From Fragilaria radians (lineage: Eukaryota > Bacillariophyta > Fragilariophyceae > Fragilariales > Fragilariaceae), in contig CAAAJI010000038.1 of NCBI GenBank assembly GCA_900642245.1, forward strand, positions 221,402 through 285,401: 64,000 bases of DNA, read 5' to 3'. Shown piece after piece: positions 42,281 through 54,500 of this stretch. The notes beneath the pieces were generated by a model that ran no database searches, was not told the origin of the DNA, and worked only from the letters and a program-made list of their open reading frames with translations. The translations under genes were made by a program, and so were the position numbers. The number at the start of each line of letters is the position of its first letter. Position 1 is the first letter of the stretch.

Positions 42281-45200
42281 ACTATGACTTTATATTGATC
42301 AATGTTGTGAATATACAAACTTACAACGATCCAATGCATGATGATTAAAATTGATGTGTCAGCAATATACTTACCCCCTTTGTACGGTAGTGGTCCTTTT
42401 AGACTAGTAAGAATCGTAAAATTGCTGTTTTGCTACTAACATCTCAAAACGTTCTGAAAGGAGAGCCAATTTCAAAAAGGTTAATGATTACTTCCTTGCT
42501 AAAACGATAAACTTGTTTCCCATACTCTTTTTTATATTGTCCATCAACAATCTCGGTAGAACTTCTGGTTTATTGGTGAATTCCAAGGAGTAGTTAGTGC
42601 TGGCAACATGAAAGTTTTTCAATCTTGTCCTGTGGAAGCGTTTCTAAACTTGATACAAAATACTTGGCATTAGCAATCGTAGATCGTACTTCTATTATCT
42701 CAACGTTCTATGTCAATGAATGAAGTGAAAAGAATGTCAAGTAGATTTTCTTAAGTGGAGTCAGCAGATATTCCTTCAATTAGGATAACTAAGCTAAAGT
42801 TTAGTCAAACTAGTCAATGACAACATCACTGACTGATCAAGTAAATTCATTGCGTTAAAAGTAGATAACTTTAAAAATGAATAGATATGAATGCAGAGAT
42901 CAGGAACGAAGACCTCACCGAATGCGATCGCGAGGCAATACATCAAATAGGTCACATGCAAGGAGAATAAGGCAAATGTTTATTGGTAAACTTCCCGGGA
43001 TGGGAGATTATTGCAGCTGATGTTACAATCATGAATCTTAAGATCCTTTCAAAAACAATCGACAATGCTATGCAGCGTATAGGATACTAGGGAGTATATG
43101 GAAACCTTCCAATATACTTTGCTTAAAAGTAGACCATGTTTAGCCGAGTTAAAATGATCTCAAATTACTTTGATCATGCTGCATGAACCAATTGATGTTG
43201 ACCACGGATTCGTGTAATGAAACTTCATGTTTGTTTTCGATTCCCATTTGGGTATGAAGTGTTACAAAGTCTAATTCATTTTATATCATATACTTTCTCA
43301 CTAGAAAGGTCACCCTCTTCAAACAAAGAAATACGCATCCCTTCTATGCCCTAACAAACGAAGTTCGTTCAAAACTTCGATATAGAATTTTTTGCCTTAT
43401 TCTTCCGAGATCATGGGAGAGCTTTTGCCTTGTCGTAGTGTTTGGACCAAAAACAGCCATACTAAAAGGTTTAATGGCACGTGTAAGAATAGAGCTTTTT
43501 ATGTTGTAAGTCGCAAATGTTCACTAACAATACATCAGTGTGCAGAAACTGAGTTCATTTTCATTTCCGTGTTTACACCGCTTCCACTAGTATCTGAGGT
43601 AAGGCTAATGATCACAGAACATACGAGTTGAACCTACACATTTCTAGAAACTAAATGATGTCACCAGGTGCTTCTTATACACCCCAATATCTATTGCGCA
43701 ACATTTTCTGAACTTACATTTCAAGAGAAAACTAAATACAAGAATTGATATGTTGATACTTTCTTTCCTTTCAAAGATTGAGCCACACTTACAGAACATC
43801 AAGCTTTCATAATTTAAAGATTCAAATGAAACGTCAAAGATCTTTGTGATAATTGGAAGAGTAAGAGCGATGTATACAAAAGGTCCATGGTACTCTAGTT
43901 CTTTGTTATCACTACAATAATTTACGCAAGATGAATTAGAAATTCATATTATGAGAAGAAATGATACAAATAGTGCAGATATATCAAGTTTAGGCAACAT
44001 CAAACTTTTCTTTAGTCCAATTTGAGAGACTCTCAACTTTCAGGGCAACCTTGCACTTTTGGAAATGGAGCCCTTTGTCTTAGCAGAGGCGAGGGTCTTT
44101 ATGTTGTCAAGAAAGCTGTTGGCAAAGGAAAAGCAAAATAAGAGCAAAAGGCTTGGGCATTAATATGTAATGTATATCAGATGGACGAAGACTTATTTTC
44201 AGTTGGGTTAAGGTTTACAGGTTAGTTATCCCTGGGCTTTGGATAACAGTGTTAACAAGTTTTCGAGAAAGATGTTAGCACTTGAATTGATGAATTACAT
44301 TCAAGCAAACATTAGTGTATACACTCAACGCGATGTAAAAACCATAAACTTCTGTTACTTCAGAGTTTTACTCATTTTATCAAAAGTTAATGTGAAATAT
44401 ATGAAATCGACCCAACCATGTCCTATATGAAACAACGAAGCGCTTTTGGAAAGATTGCCCAATATCAATAGCAAGGTCACTATATTCAAAAATATTAGGA
44501 CAACAAAACACTTGAGATTTTTTAATTGATAACTTGAAGTTGGCAAAAAAGTACTGTATCAAGGAGCTCACATTCCAGAAAAGTAGTTTACAAAATGTAG
44601 ACCAATTACTGAAGAATCGTGGGAAATTAAAGTTTTGACCATTGATTGTTGATGATTTTATAGACTCTTGATGGGCATACATTTGAGCAAAAAGAGTTCG
44701 CAATGTCATTTTAAGAGCAGAAAAATTGTTTTGCATCAAAGTTAAGTTCATTTTAAGCATACAATGATGTAGAGAAGGAAATGCTTGGAGTGCTTTATTG
44801 ACAGCAAGGCATACAAAGCAAATTTGAATATTGATACCAAAGAACTATTCAGAGAAAATGAAGAGTGGAAGGTAAGTCTCACGCACATTGTAAAAGAATC
44901 TGGCGTAAAATTTTATCAGAAACAGGATTCTGTGACAACTGCGTAAACTCAATTACTTACATTTCACTCTAGCACTTTAGTGACAATGGTTATGTTCAAC
45001 TATTCCGGCGCATAACTTATTACTCTGCATTGCGATACTTGCACAAAGAGCGATTGAAGTCAGTGAAGAAATCTGATTCAATACTTTCTTGATTACTTTT
45101 CGTAGTGGTGAAATACCATGTTGCAATGTACATGTACACATCTGAAGGCAGGTAAAATCAATAGAACATGCTTATACTAGAGACTGTCGATTTTGTTTCG

Positions 45201-45747
45201 TGACTGGTAAAGTTCAGAACGAGTGTGGCTTGCAACGGTAATTTGGATTTACGAGAACCCGAAAATCAAGTTTATGACAGAAAGGAGGAACATTTGGAAA
45301 TTGACATCACTACCTTTCCAAGGGGGGAAAATCGTCTCCTACCGTAGTATTAGAAGATGTAAGTCCTACTCCAAGTATTCATTTGAATTTATAACCTAAA
45401 TTAGGAATTATTCGCCGGGAATGACAGACGCAACTCGGTGACGCATATTGTCATGATTTGCTGACTCCGAAACCGATTGTAATCAACGAGTATGTCCACA
45501 AGAATTTTTCACAAACGGATCAATTTATCCACTCCATTTGTTGTTCACCACACACCGTCGTGCTTGGGTAATACAGGTAACATTGCTGCGCTCTACAATC
45601 AGTAAAGGAAAAATAACTTTCTAAGTGATGATATCGAGACGAGAGGCGCTCCCAGCCCCGGCGAAAAATCAGAAGGAAACTGTATTTCATACATGCTATC
45701 CGTTAGATGATCAAAAGATGGCCAAGATAAAACTGAGCTGTAAAACA
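42281..45747. other. Long intergenic region (3.5 kb), no gene seen
   Basis: Scattered small open frames, some on opposite strands over the same bases, have no motif. No tRNA, retroelement domain or repeat is recognised. Confidence 0.4.
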
Positions 45748-47638
45748 ATGTCTGCTCAAACTATATTGTAAGTCTACACATACATTCAGCGACTTGCTTG
45801 AGATATTTTTTGTGCAATCGAATTGTTTGTGTTGTTCCACTTATAGCACGCGCTAATGTTGCCATCCATCCATTCAATTTTAATTCAAAAACTTAAAACT
45901 TAGAAGGCATAACCAGGCAGCAGAGGACAAACTCGTGACTTCTGTTGAAGCTATTTCAAGTGCAGCCGATGAGGAAATCAGTGTCTCGCTAGAACTTCAG
46001 AAGCAGAAAGATCTTGGAAGACTTGTTTATATGTCACTTGTCTTAAGTGTTCTCTTAACTCTGTCGAATTCAATGATGAACTTGATTGAGGTACAAATGA
46101 GTCGAATTGATTCGCAAGATCTTTATGACTCTTTAAGTTCCGAAGTATTATCTCCCCCAATCCAATATACGAAAAATCAACATTCGGAACGCCCAAGTAT
46201 GGCGCTGGGAAGTGCAGCTATATCATCGGTGACTGAAGTACTAAGCCCAATTCTTCCGTTTACAGGTGGTCTGGACTTACGCCGTGAAGAGAACTGGGAT
46301 ATATCTGAGGGTTGGGCCGGTACTACTTATAAAATGATCGATAGTGTATTGCAAGCGTTCGGATTGGAAACTTTTGCTGTGAAGCGTCCTGAAGAATCAC
46401 CAGAAATAAACTCATTTTCATCAACGAATCAATCTAAGGATAAAGAGAGGAAGATTAACCATGAAGCAATTCTGTCTGCAACCTCTCCTTTTGTTCCCCT
46501 GCGTCTTATAACCAATATGTCGTTAAGAGACCTTACAAGCATTTTTAAGTATGGAATCGACAACACAAGAATCGATTTTAAAGAGGAGCTGTTTCTAGAT
46601 AGCGTCAGTCCAGATGTTGTTGCTGTGGTGAGAAAACTCAAACAAGCAATTTCTAAATCCAGAGGTAGTAATGTTGAGTCTCCAATCACACTTCCACTAT
46701 CAAGTAAGCTGCCAAATCTACCAGGTCAAAATATTGATGCTCTATCTTTCTGTGGAATCATGAGAGTTTTTGCTGAATGGCGCGTTCTTCGTCAGGTACC
46801 TGAAGGATATAAAGGTTATGCCGTAGGTATGACTCTTGGACAAAAGGATATAATCCAAAATGTCGCAAAAATTGAAAAGGCTGTGCATGAATGGATTGAA
46901 GCAAGAAGGGAATCTCTGACAAGTCTAAATGAAGATATCAAAAGCCACACCTATTTCTCTCGTCGAAAAGCTGGACAAAGAGCTAATAAACTCAGAAGTC
47001 CCACGTTAAGAGAACTATTGGAGTACGAAATTGATATCAATGTTCATGATAACTCCCGTCTTCCCCGTCTTAAGGATAAAACAGCTGCCATGGGGCTGCT
47101 ATGGGTTCGACGTCAATTACAATACCAAACAGCCTTGTTTGAGAATGTTCTGCATATACCTCGTAAATTTCCGAACTCATTTTCTGCGGTCTCTTCTGCA
47201 TACACTGATGTTTACGGAAAATATCATGGTTGGGCAGTTCAAAAAATTTTTGGCTATTCATTTCAAGCGGCCCCTGAAGTTGATGTCATTTTTCAGTTCA
47301 TGAATCCTGGTAATCTTGAAGGAAAGAATTCTGATATACTCCAAACGGAAAATCAAGCCGCACATCGGGATTGCATTACCAATGTCGATACGTTGAATCC
47401 TTTACAATGGGCTAGAAAGCGACTGGCACATAGTTTTGGTTCTTTCTTAGCTCTCATCAAGAGAAAGGAAAGAAGCCAAGAAGTTGTATGCCCTTCTGCA
47501 AATGGAAATGCAAGTCATGAGGTGACTCGACAAGCTCATCAACATATTTCTCTCTACTTGGATACAGTCAATCCGCTATTGACCGACCTCGAGTTACTCT
47601 TCACGGACTTAAATATGGACGATCCTACAAAAGTGTAA
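45748..47638 (+). CDS. Membrane-anchored GLTP-domain protein, two exons, 584 aa
   Basis: Upstream of the main open frame, which itself lacks an early ATG, a 20-nt exon (45748-45767, ATG TCT GCT CAA ACT ATA TT) is followed by GTAAGT. A 136-bp intron ends at TTAG (45903). The join gives MSAQTILRHNQAAED... and 585 codons including the stop. A hydrophobic helix lies at about residues 46-68. The C-terminal third matches the glycolipid transfer protein fold: KDIIQNVAKIEK (D322, N326), GLLWVRRQLQYQTALFENVL (W407), then KYHGWAVQKIFGYSFQAAP (H448). These are the D/N/W/H positions that bind the sugar headgroup in GLTP. The family shuttles glycolipids or ceramide-phosphates between membranes. The N-terminal membrane segment and about 250 extra residues are unusual, because most GLTPs are small and soluble. 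Confidence 0.8.
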
Positions 47639-49140
47639 ATTAACTATATATGAATTAGTATTGAAAACGAATATTCAAAATTTTCTTCTGTGTTTCTTTT
47701 TCGGAAGCCATCTTAATTATATGATCGTCTTCTGAATCCCAACTTTAGATTTGTGTCAAGTGGCCGAAAAATTGAAATGATGAATATTTCGAAATGTTGA
47801 CGTAGAACTATAATTGGCATAGTTCCGTTCAATCTCTCTCTTCCAAGATGATTTTTCCCATCCACGCTATTGAGGGTGCAAGTTAAATATGAGATGAAAC
47901 CAAATTGATAACCCTTAAAATGATATTGAATGTAAAAGAACAGCATGATAATAAATCAAGACTCCTATCTTGTAACAAGAGTAGTAGAGTTATGGACAGA
48001 ACTCGAAACTTTTCGCTATCAAACTAAGAATGACTTGCATGTTACATTTGGAAACGGTTTATTATCTTTCAGCTCAGATTAAGGAAAATCCATGCAGAAA
48101 GAACAGCTGATGTTTATGAAACTGTCATCTAAGGATGACAATGACATTATTGAATTAAAAGGGTCGAAGTAAAGGTGTTGGCAATTCAGCGGGGTAAATT
48201 AAGAAGAAAATGACACTTCAAAGAGAAAGGGCATCGGAACAAAACAAAAACAAATTTGATAGCAATGGAGAAAGCCAAAGTACAGGGCACCGGGTAGAAA
48301 TGGTCCAGAAAGGGATGCCATTTCTAGTTGTTATTGTGAAAATCATTTGAAAATTCATTAAGCGTTAAATTATGGAGTCTGGAAGTGATCTAGAGATCGT
48401 ACAGGGGTAGGGCAAAGCGTGCAAGGAAATAAACAAATCCCAGAAAGTTACCTATTGATACTGAAACAAGTATATCTCTCAAAAATTGAAGGCTTTGTTA
48501 AGATATTCAGGCTTACGACATGTTGGATTGGGTTTCCAATTGAGACTGATATGAAATAGGATGACTAACTCTTAAGGGTCAAAACTCTAGGATGTAGTGC
48601 CAAAATATATCGTAAACTATTCAAATCTAAATCCTGATTTCTCGCTTAATTTTTCATTCCGATTCTCTCGTCCCGTCAGTTTTCTCACTGCTTCTCTCCG
48701 CTTACTCGGATATTTTCTCTTTCGTAAGTTTTATATTGATGTGTGTTTCTCGCCTTTTTTCATGAAAATATATCAATGCGATCTCCCTCAAAATGATTGA
48801 ATCATCAAACAAAGACTTAGAGTTACACGTCTAAGATACATCATATAAAAGAGTTGCTTGAACTAGAAGTAGCTTATCATCACGACCACAATTGCTTTCC
48901 ATAATCCTAGGCACTGGAAAACTGATTGAAAGAAGTTCAAAACAGAGATTCAGCAGAACAAGTTGCATTTGAGTATGAATGTATTCAACAAAAATGAAAG
49001 TAAATGACACACATGACATGATGGCCAAAAAGTAGAAACAACAAGCCATAACTCTATGGAAATCGTACAGAGTTACTCCGGGTAGTGGACTGCCGCAAGA
49101 AAAAAGAAAGGATGCACGAGATATCAATTACCAAGGCAAT
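47639..49140. other. Intergenic, no gene seen
   Basis: AT-rich. One minus-strand frame at 48831-49127 is hydrophobic but shows no family resemblance and is not called. Confidence 0.4.
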
Positions 49141-49432
49141 TGCAAAAGGAATGAGCGCGTTCACAGATTAGATCTTAGACTCTTTCATTCTTAGAGAACA
49201 AACCCCTAAATTAAATCTTTATATAGATCATTATAACTACGCATGGCTTGAAGGGCAAATATTAGAATATTTAGATTCTACTACTATTTACTATGCACTA
49301 ATGGTACAGGATGTCTCCTTCTACCAGTACGCGCACACATCTCTTAGTTTAATATTTTGGTATTAAACTGATATTGTTTACAACCTATTGTGTTTGGGAT
49401 TAGCTTTTTGATCCTTCAGTCAAGGCAGGTCA
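49141..49432 (-). repeat. Solo LTR of the gypsy family
   Basis: On the minus strand it begins TGACCTGCCTTGACTGAAGG at 49432 and runs to a CCTTTTGCA end at 49141 (292 bp). It matches the LTR start at 971 over at least 150 bases, in the same order: AATAGGTTG, then ACTAAGAGATGTG, GGAGACAT and AGTGCATAGTAAATAG. It also has a TATATAAAG box near its middle, as expected for an LTR promoter. No internal region flanks it. I could not find a matching 5-bp target duplication, so the exact edges are uncertain. Confidence 0.7.
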
Positions 49433-49937
49433 GAGCTAATGATTTCTTCAGCATTCTAAAGAATATATAAACAATTACATGTATATAGAAACGATATCAG
49501 AGAGCAAAGTTCAAAAAGGTATTCTGAAATCAAGTGCTTTGTGATAGAAGGACTTGCAAACAGAAACGGTAATTGAACAAAGTTAAATGCTTCACGCATC
49601 AAATACATAATTAACTTCCATTTTTTTAACTTGTAAATTGATACTTACACTATTTTCACTTTCAAACAGAGTAACTTTAACACAAGTACCTTTCATTAAC
49701 TTGTAAATTGAAACTTAAATGATTTCGCTTGACGTTGACCCCCATAATTCTATTCTCACCTTCCAAATTCGATGGTCAATTTTGTAAAAAGCAGTCAAGC
49801 AGTTAATTCGTTACTCGTATTGTTTGTATGGGAAAAATCCAATTCCGAGATAAGTTCAAATATTCAAAATTAATTTAGTATTTCTATTTCAGTCCGTGTC
49901 ACGGAGTAGTAACATATGGTATCGATATCATTGCGCC
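49433..49937. other. Intergenic/promoter of the coiled-coil protein gene
   Basis: A good splice-acceptor-like string TTTCTATTTCAG ends at about 49891, 46 bp before the ATG at 49938, so a non-coding first exon is possible. No donor partner is identified. Confidence 0.35.
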
Positions 49938-51185
49938 ATGGATTCGACCGATTTCAGTGATTTATGGTTGCAAAGTATTTCCGGGGCTGTTGAGTGTATT
50001 CAAAGAGATAACGAGTTTGATGGAATCGAACTGTTATTGAATGCATCTCTTGCATACCTATCGACATTAGAAAATGCTTTAGTACAATACCAGGAATCAT
50101 GGGATTTTCCTCCTCCCATTCCTCCTCCTTCCTGGGAACAAAAAAGTCCCCCCCAAGATCACTCCAACGACAAGGGCATGATCGTTCCTTCATCTAATCA
50201 TGTTTCTGCTTTGAGAGGAAATCGCTACGCAAGTATCATTTACAGTGACGAGAGCTCTAGTGACGAAGAGGAACAATGTGACGATGGCGGCGATGTACTG
50301 ATTGTAAATAAAGCGCATTCGCCAGCCACAGCTGCTATGAATATGCGAAGGCTTGTAATCCGAATCATTACAGCTCAGAGTGAGATATTAGCCAAACTTG
50401 GGAACGTCAGTCGTAATCCAAAGCAAAAATTGCTGGAGGCAGCAGATTTTTATCTTGTCAGTCTACAACGTATTCGTGTAGCTCTGTCTTTCGCTGATAT
50501 GGAAATAGCAAGACTCTTCGAGATTAAAAATCGAAATTATCGTGATCTCGTTGGAGACGCTTCGATTGTAGGAGTTGCTATCGGATCCTTGGCAAGTCAA
50601 TATGATGATTTTAAAAAGGCTCTATTGGTTCAGCAACAACGTTTGCTACGACGATTGGAGCCACTGTGGTCTTCCCGAGATGAAGTAAAGAGTAAATGGG
50701 GAGAAAATTGGACGAAAAATCCTTTTCCGAAAAACAACTTTGCGAGCTTGAGGGCGCAAGACGAAGAAAAATATCGGGAGGTTCAAGCAGTACTTGCAAA
50801 GCTGGCAACGATGAATATAGAGGAAGCTAAGGAAGAATCCAAAAAAATGATGTCTCGCCTAGATTCAAGGAAGAAGAATGGCAGGAAAAATGTTGCCAAT
50901 CGCTTGAATGGAGAGCGTCCCTTGGATGTTTGTGGCCGTGTTTCCCGAGAATTATATCCCGATCCAACTGAATTTGGGTGGTGCTTTACTGGAAGTCACA
51001 AGTATATCGAATACTTTGAAAGAGGCGAATTCCGCATAGACTGGTATTTTACGCGAGCAGCCATAAAAGTTGTCTCGACAAACCAAGAAAATCGAATGAA
51101 GAAGCGCTTCTTACCAGGACTGACATCCGAGGCATACATTCAATTGTTACTTAACCCGGTAACGTATGTTTATATCAAGGCTTAG
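49938..51185 (+). CDS. Unknown protein with acidic and coiled-coil regions, 415 aa
   Basis: The ATG at 49938 (context GCGCCATGG) is preferred. The frame extends back to 49896 only with a GTG start. The N-terminal 80 residues are helical (LWLQSISGAVECIQRD; LLLNASLAYLSTLENAL). Then come a Pro-rich stretch (FPPPIPPPSWEQK) and an acidic Ser patch (YSDESSSDEEEQCDDGG). A long region with heptad-like helices follows at about residues 145-310. The C-terminus is globular, with conserved-looking Trp/Tyr/Phe (YPDPTEFGWCFTGSHKYIEYFERG and FRIDWYFTRAAIKV). This may be a stramenopile-specific family. There is no catalytic motif, signal peptide or membrane segment. The gene lies next to, but not overlapping, the large PPR-like gene, convergently. 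Confidence 0.75.
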   Translation: MDSTDFSDLWLQSISGAVECIQRDNEFDGIELLLNASLAYLSTLENALVQYQESWDFPPPIPPPSWEQKSPPQDHSNDKGMIVPSSNHVSALRGNRYASIIYSDESSSDEEEQCDDGGDVLIVNKAHSPATAAMNMRRLVIRIITAQSEILAKLGNVSRNPKQKLLEAADFYLVSLQRIRVALSFADMEIARLFEIKNRNYRDLVGDASIVGVAIGSLASQYDDFKKALLVQQQRLLRRLEPLWSSRDEVKSKWGENWTKNPFPKNNFASLRAQDEEKYREVQAVLAKLATMNIEEAKEESKKMMSRLDSRKKNGRKNVANRLNGERPLDVCGRVSRELYPDPTEFGWCFTGSHKYIEYFERGEFRIDWYFTRAAIKVVSTNQENRMKKRFLPGLTSEAYIQLLLNPVTYVYIKA

Positions 51186-51506
51186 TCCGTGTTGGATCAT
51201 TCAAGGTTTAAAAGATTTAGTTACTCCAAAATGTTACGTCAGAAAATAATTAAAATCTTTAGATGCTCTAAAACGTACAAGCCCTTATATCAGCATAATA
51301 CTTAATATTTAGCTATTCAATTGTGATGTATCGTGAACAATGACAACCTAGAAGCACTCTAATTTACAAGACCTGACATCATCAACATGCTCTTTACCTT
51401 CTGCTTCTAGATCTCTAGTTTTCCCTTATGAACATCATCGACATACGATTTAATGTTTGCTTTGTAGATATCTAGTTTTGTCTCTAGGAACATCATCAAC
51501 ATTCGA
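51186..51506. other. Convergent intergenic region with a small direct repeat
   Basis: This stretch lies between the two 3' ends. A TTTGCTTTGTAGATATCTAGTTTT-type block occurs twice, near 51457-51480 and 51510-51535, each preceded by AACATCATC-ACAT-CGATT. Confidence 0.5.
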
Positions 51507-54500
51507 TTAATTTCTGCTTTGTAGATATCTAGTTTTTTTCTTTGTGACGCCGGCTGATCTTTTCTGACGGTCTCGTTTTGTCCATAATAATCTGTTGTTG
51601 GATGCTTTGAGATGAGATGAATGATTTCGAGAGTCGGGTTTGATACCAGCCTCCATCTGTAGGTTCATATGCATCTGCGAGTCAAACTCTAGATAACCCT
51701 TTTTCATAATTTTCATTAAAAAGTGATCCGAAAGAGAGTTTCTAATGTTCATGCTTTTTACAACTTTCAGAACGGAGAAAATCTTCAGCAAAGTCGCTTG
51801 CAATCGTTTCATATCAGAATTAACTTGAGAAGCATCTAAGATAATATCCAATACAAGCTCTAACACCCTTGCCTGATCACCAAGAAGATGATCACTTTCT
51901 GCTTTTGCTAAGGAGTCGACAACAGCGGCACAAAAGTCCATGTTAGAGGCTGCAAACTCCTTCGAGTTACCCAAGTATGAAAATCCATCAGTGTAATGAA
52001 GTTGGAAATCATCATGTGTAAATTCCCTTGTCGAAGCACTCGCTTATACTCTTGAATTCGCCTAAGCGTAGCTTCGACAGTTGGCAGATTGCCAAGAATG
52101 GAAAATTCGGTGGCATAATTTACTAGATTTGGTCTGTTGCATCCACTCTCGATCTGATTTGACCAGTGTATAAAGGAATTGAAAACACATGACGCACCTT
52201 GAAGTAAGTGTCGAAGTTGCATTTCACTCATGAATGATGACAAGCTTGGGAACCTTGTTTCTTCTAAGGAAAAAACATAGTCATCTTGATCTTCTTCGGG
52301 AACGCAATGCTGATAAAGGGAAAATAATAAAGAATGATAATCTTCAATTATTTGTATCATCATCGCGATAGCTTCTTTGGCATCATTCACTTTTCCGTTT
52401 TTGAGGCTATGCTGACCCAGGGTTCCAAGGCAAGAAATGACATCACAAAATACGGAAGCTTCAACAAATACCTGAGGTTTTGTTGAATCGGAGCAATGAT
52501 TCAAAACTTGTTCACAAAGAAGCGTAAGCTCTTTAGCTGCCTCATTTGAGGATGCTTTTAGAGCATCGATTGTATTGCTTTCCTTTGAAATCAAAGCTGC
52601 TTCTTTTTTCCTTGCAAGGATTCGCAAAGATGCGAGTCGACCATCAGGGACAAAATCAAATCTATTTTCCACTTGTTTCATCCACTGATAAAGCTTTGAA
52701 TTGTTGGTTCCCACTTCAGCTAGAGATGCAAAAATAGGGAAAAAAGTTTTCAAGGATGGAGTTATCCCGTGAGAATCTTGCTCAAGCAAAGCTACAGCCC
52801 ATGTTTCTGCTCGTTCCAAACCTTCAAGCGTTCCAGTTCTCAGCCAACCCTGGATGACAGCTTCATAACAGCCAATGTCGACATGTATGTCTGGATCCGA
52901 TTCCATTCCTATAACCCAATCCTCGATGTTCTTCGCCACTGTCGTTTTTCTCACAGCAGAAGGCGCAAATCCATTTCGAAAAATTACTGAATAGTCATCC
53001 CATGGAATGAGTTTAGATCCCACTTTCTTACCACTCCAACGAAGCGGAACAGAGTATGCATCGGCATTACATAAATTAATTGATTTCATTGTATCAATGA
53101 TTTCAAGAACAAATTTCTTATCGAAGTCTACTAAGGCACATGAAAGCAACACGGTATGAAAAGTATCATAGTTAGCCTGGATATCATTAGATTCCATTAG
53201 GCGCACTAATTCTCTGCATTTCTCTGTTTCGCCGCATTGTGCCCACAACATAATCACAGTGTTAAAAGTCTCAAGTGTCGGTTTCTGCAAGTAATATCCT
53301 TCATAGGGCTTGTTTGTTATCATGCAGTTCAACAATTCTTCTGCTGAATAGGCCATTTTCTCCGGAGACCCTGAAAAACATTGCATAAAGGCCCGAATAA
53401 CTCCAGGATCGGGCTTGTTGTCGTTTGGAAGGGACTGCAATACTTTTAAGGCAAGTGAGTATACATCGTCGTTATTTTCGATTTGATTGGCTTTGGCCAG
53501 CGTTGCAAGAACAGCTTTCACAACTGCGTTGTTGTCTAGATTGAAAGATCTTTGAAATGTCTTAAAATAGAAAACAGATTTTTTCTCAACCTCTGCTTTA
53601 AACATCGTTACCCACCAAGATTCAGCCTCTTTCATTAACTTTTGCTTGTGCCAAGAAGGATCTGACATTATTGTCAAACCAACTTCTCGCATTGTTGAAT
53701 GTGAAAGGTGGACGCCACTCATCCATGCATCCATAACTCTTTCCAATGTATTCCTAGAAACCATTTGTGGAGCAGTTTGCGGTATTAACACATCAACTTC
53801 TGGCAACTCATTCGGAACTACAGAAGAATCTTCTGTTAAAACTGTCAGCCCAATATCGGATGGTTCATCATTGTCTTCTCCTTGACTTTCTTCTGCCTCT
53901 GATTGTACGGATGCAGCATCACATGACGATGGATCATCATGACAGAACCTATGCAGATCTGTTTTCGCTAACGATCGAAAGTTTATATCATCCAGAGCTC
54001 TGCCTGCCGCTGCATGAATCGCCCACTTAAGCCTTCTATAGTATGGAACGTTGTTTACGTAGAGTATGGTTCCATACTTGTTTTCATCCCTCAATGAGCC
54101 ACTATGATATCTCTTTTCTGATAGTGGACATACAAAACTTGAAGTCCACCAAACAGAAGATCTTCCATTGTCATCATACTCATTGTGAAGTATTGAATCA
54201 AAGTTGTATTTGTTGCTTGGTATATGCATCATGGCATAGTAAGAATCAAGAATATGCTTTGGTGGTACGTTTGGATCAAACGAAAAAATTGGATGGTCAT
54301 CGTTTTTACTTTCAGGCTTCAACGCTGTGGAGTATTGGATTTTCTTCTCCTCCTCTTTCGTATCTATATTTTCAAAACGTGAAGTTTCTACAATCCCAGT
54401 TTGGGCTGTCAAAGTTTCGGCTGTCACAGTGTCCGCTATAACCGCTTCCACTTTCAAACTTTCCGCTGTCAAAGTTTCCTCCGTCAAAGCTTCAGCTGTC

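Noticed and set aside
44239..44760. Overlapping frames on both strands in the 42-45 kb intergenic region
   Set aside because: No motif, opposite strands, short; chance open frames.
48831..49127. 98-codon hydrophobic frame on the minus strand
   Set aside because: Hydrophobic but with no family resemblance; it lies beside a solo LTR and is probably chance.
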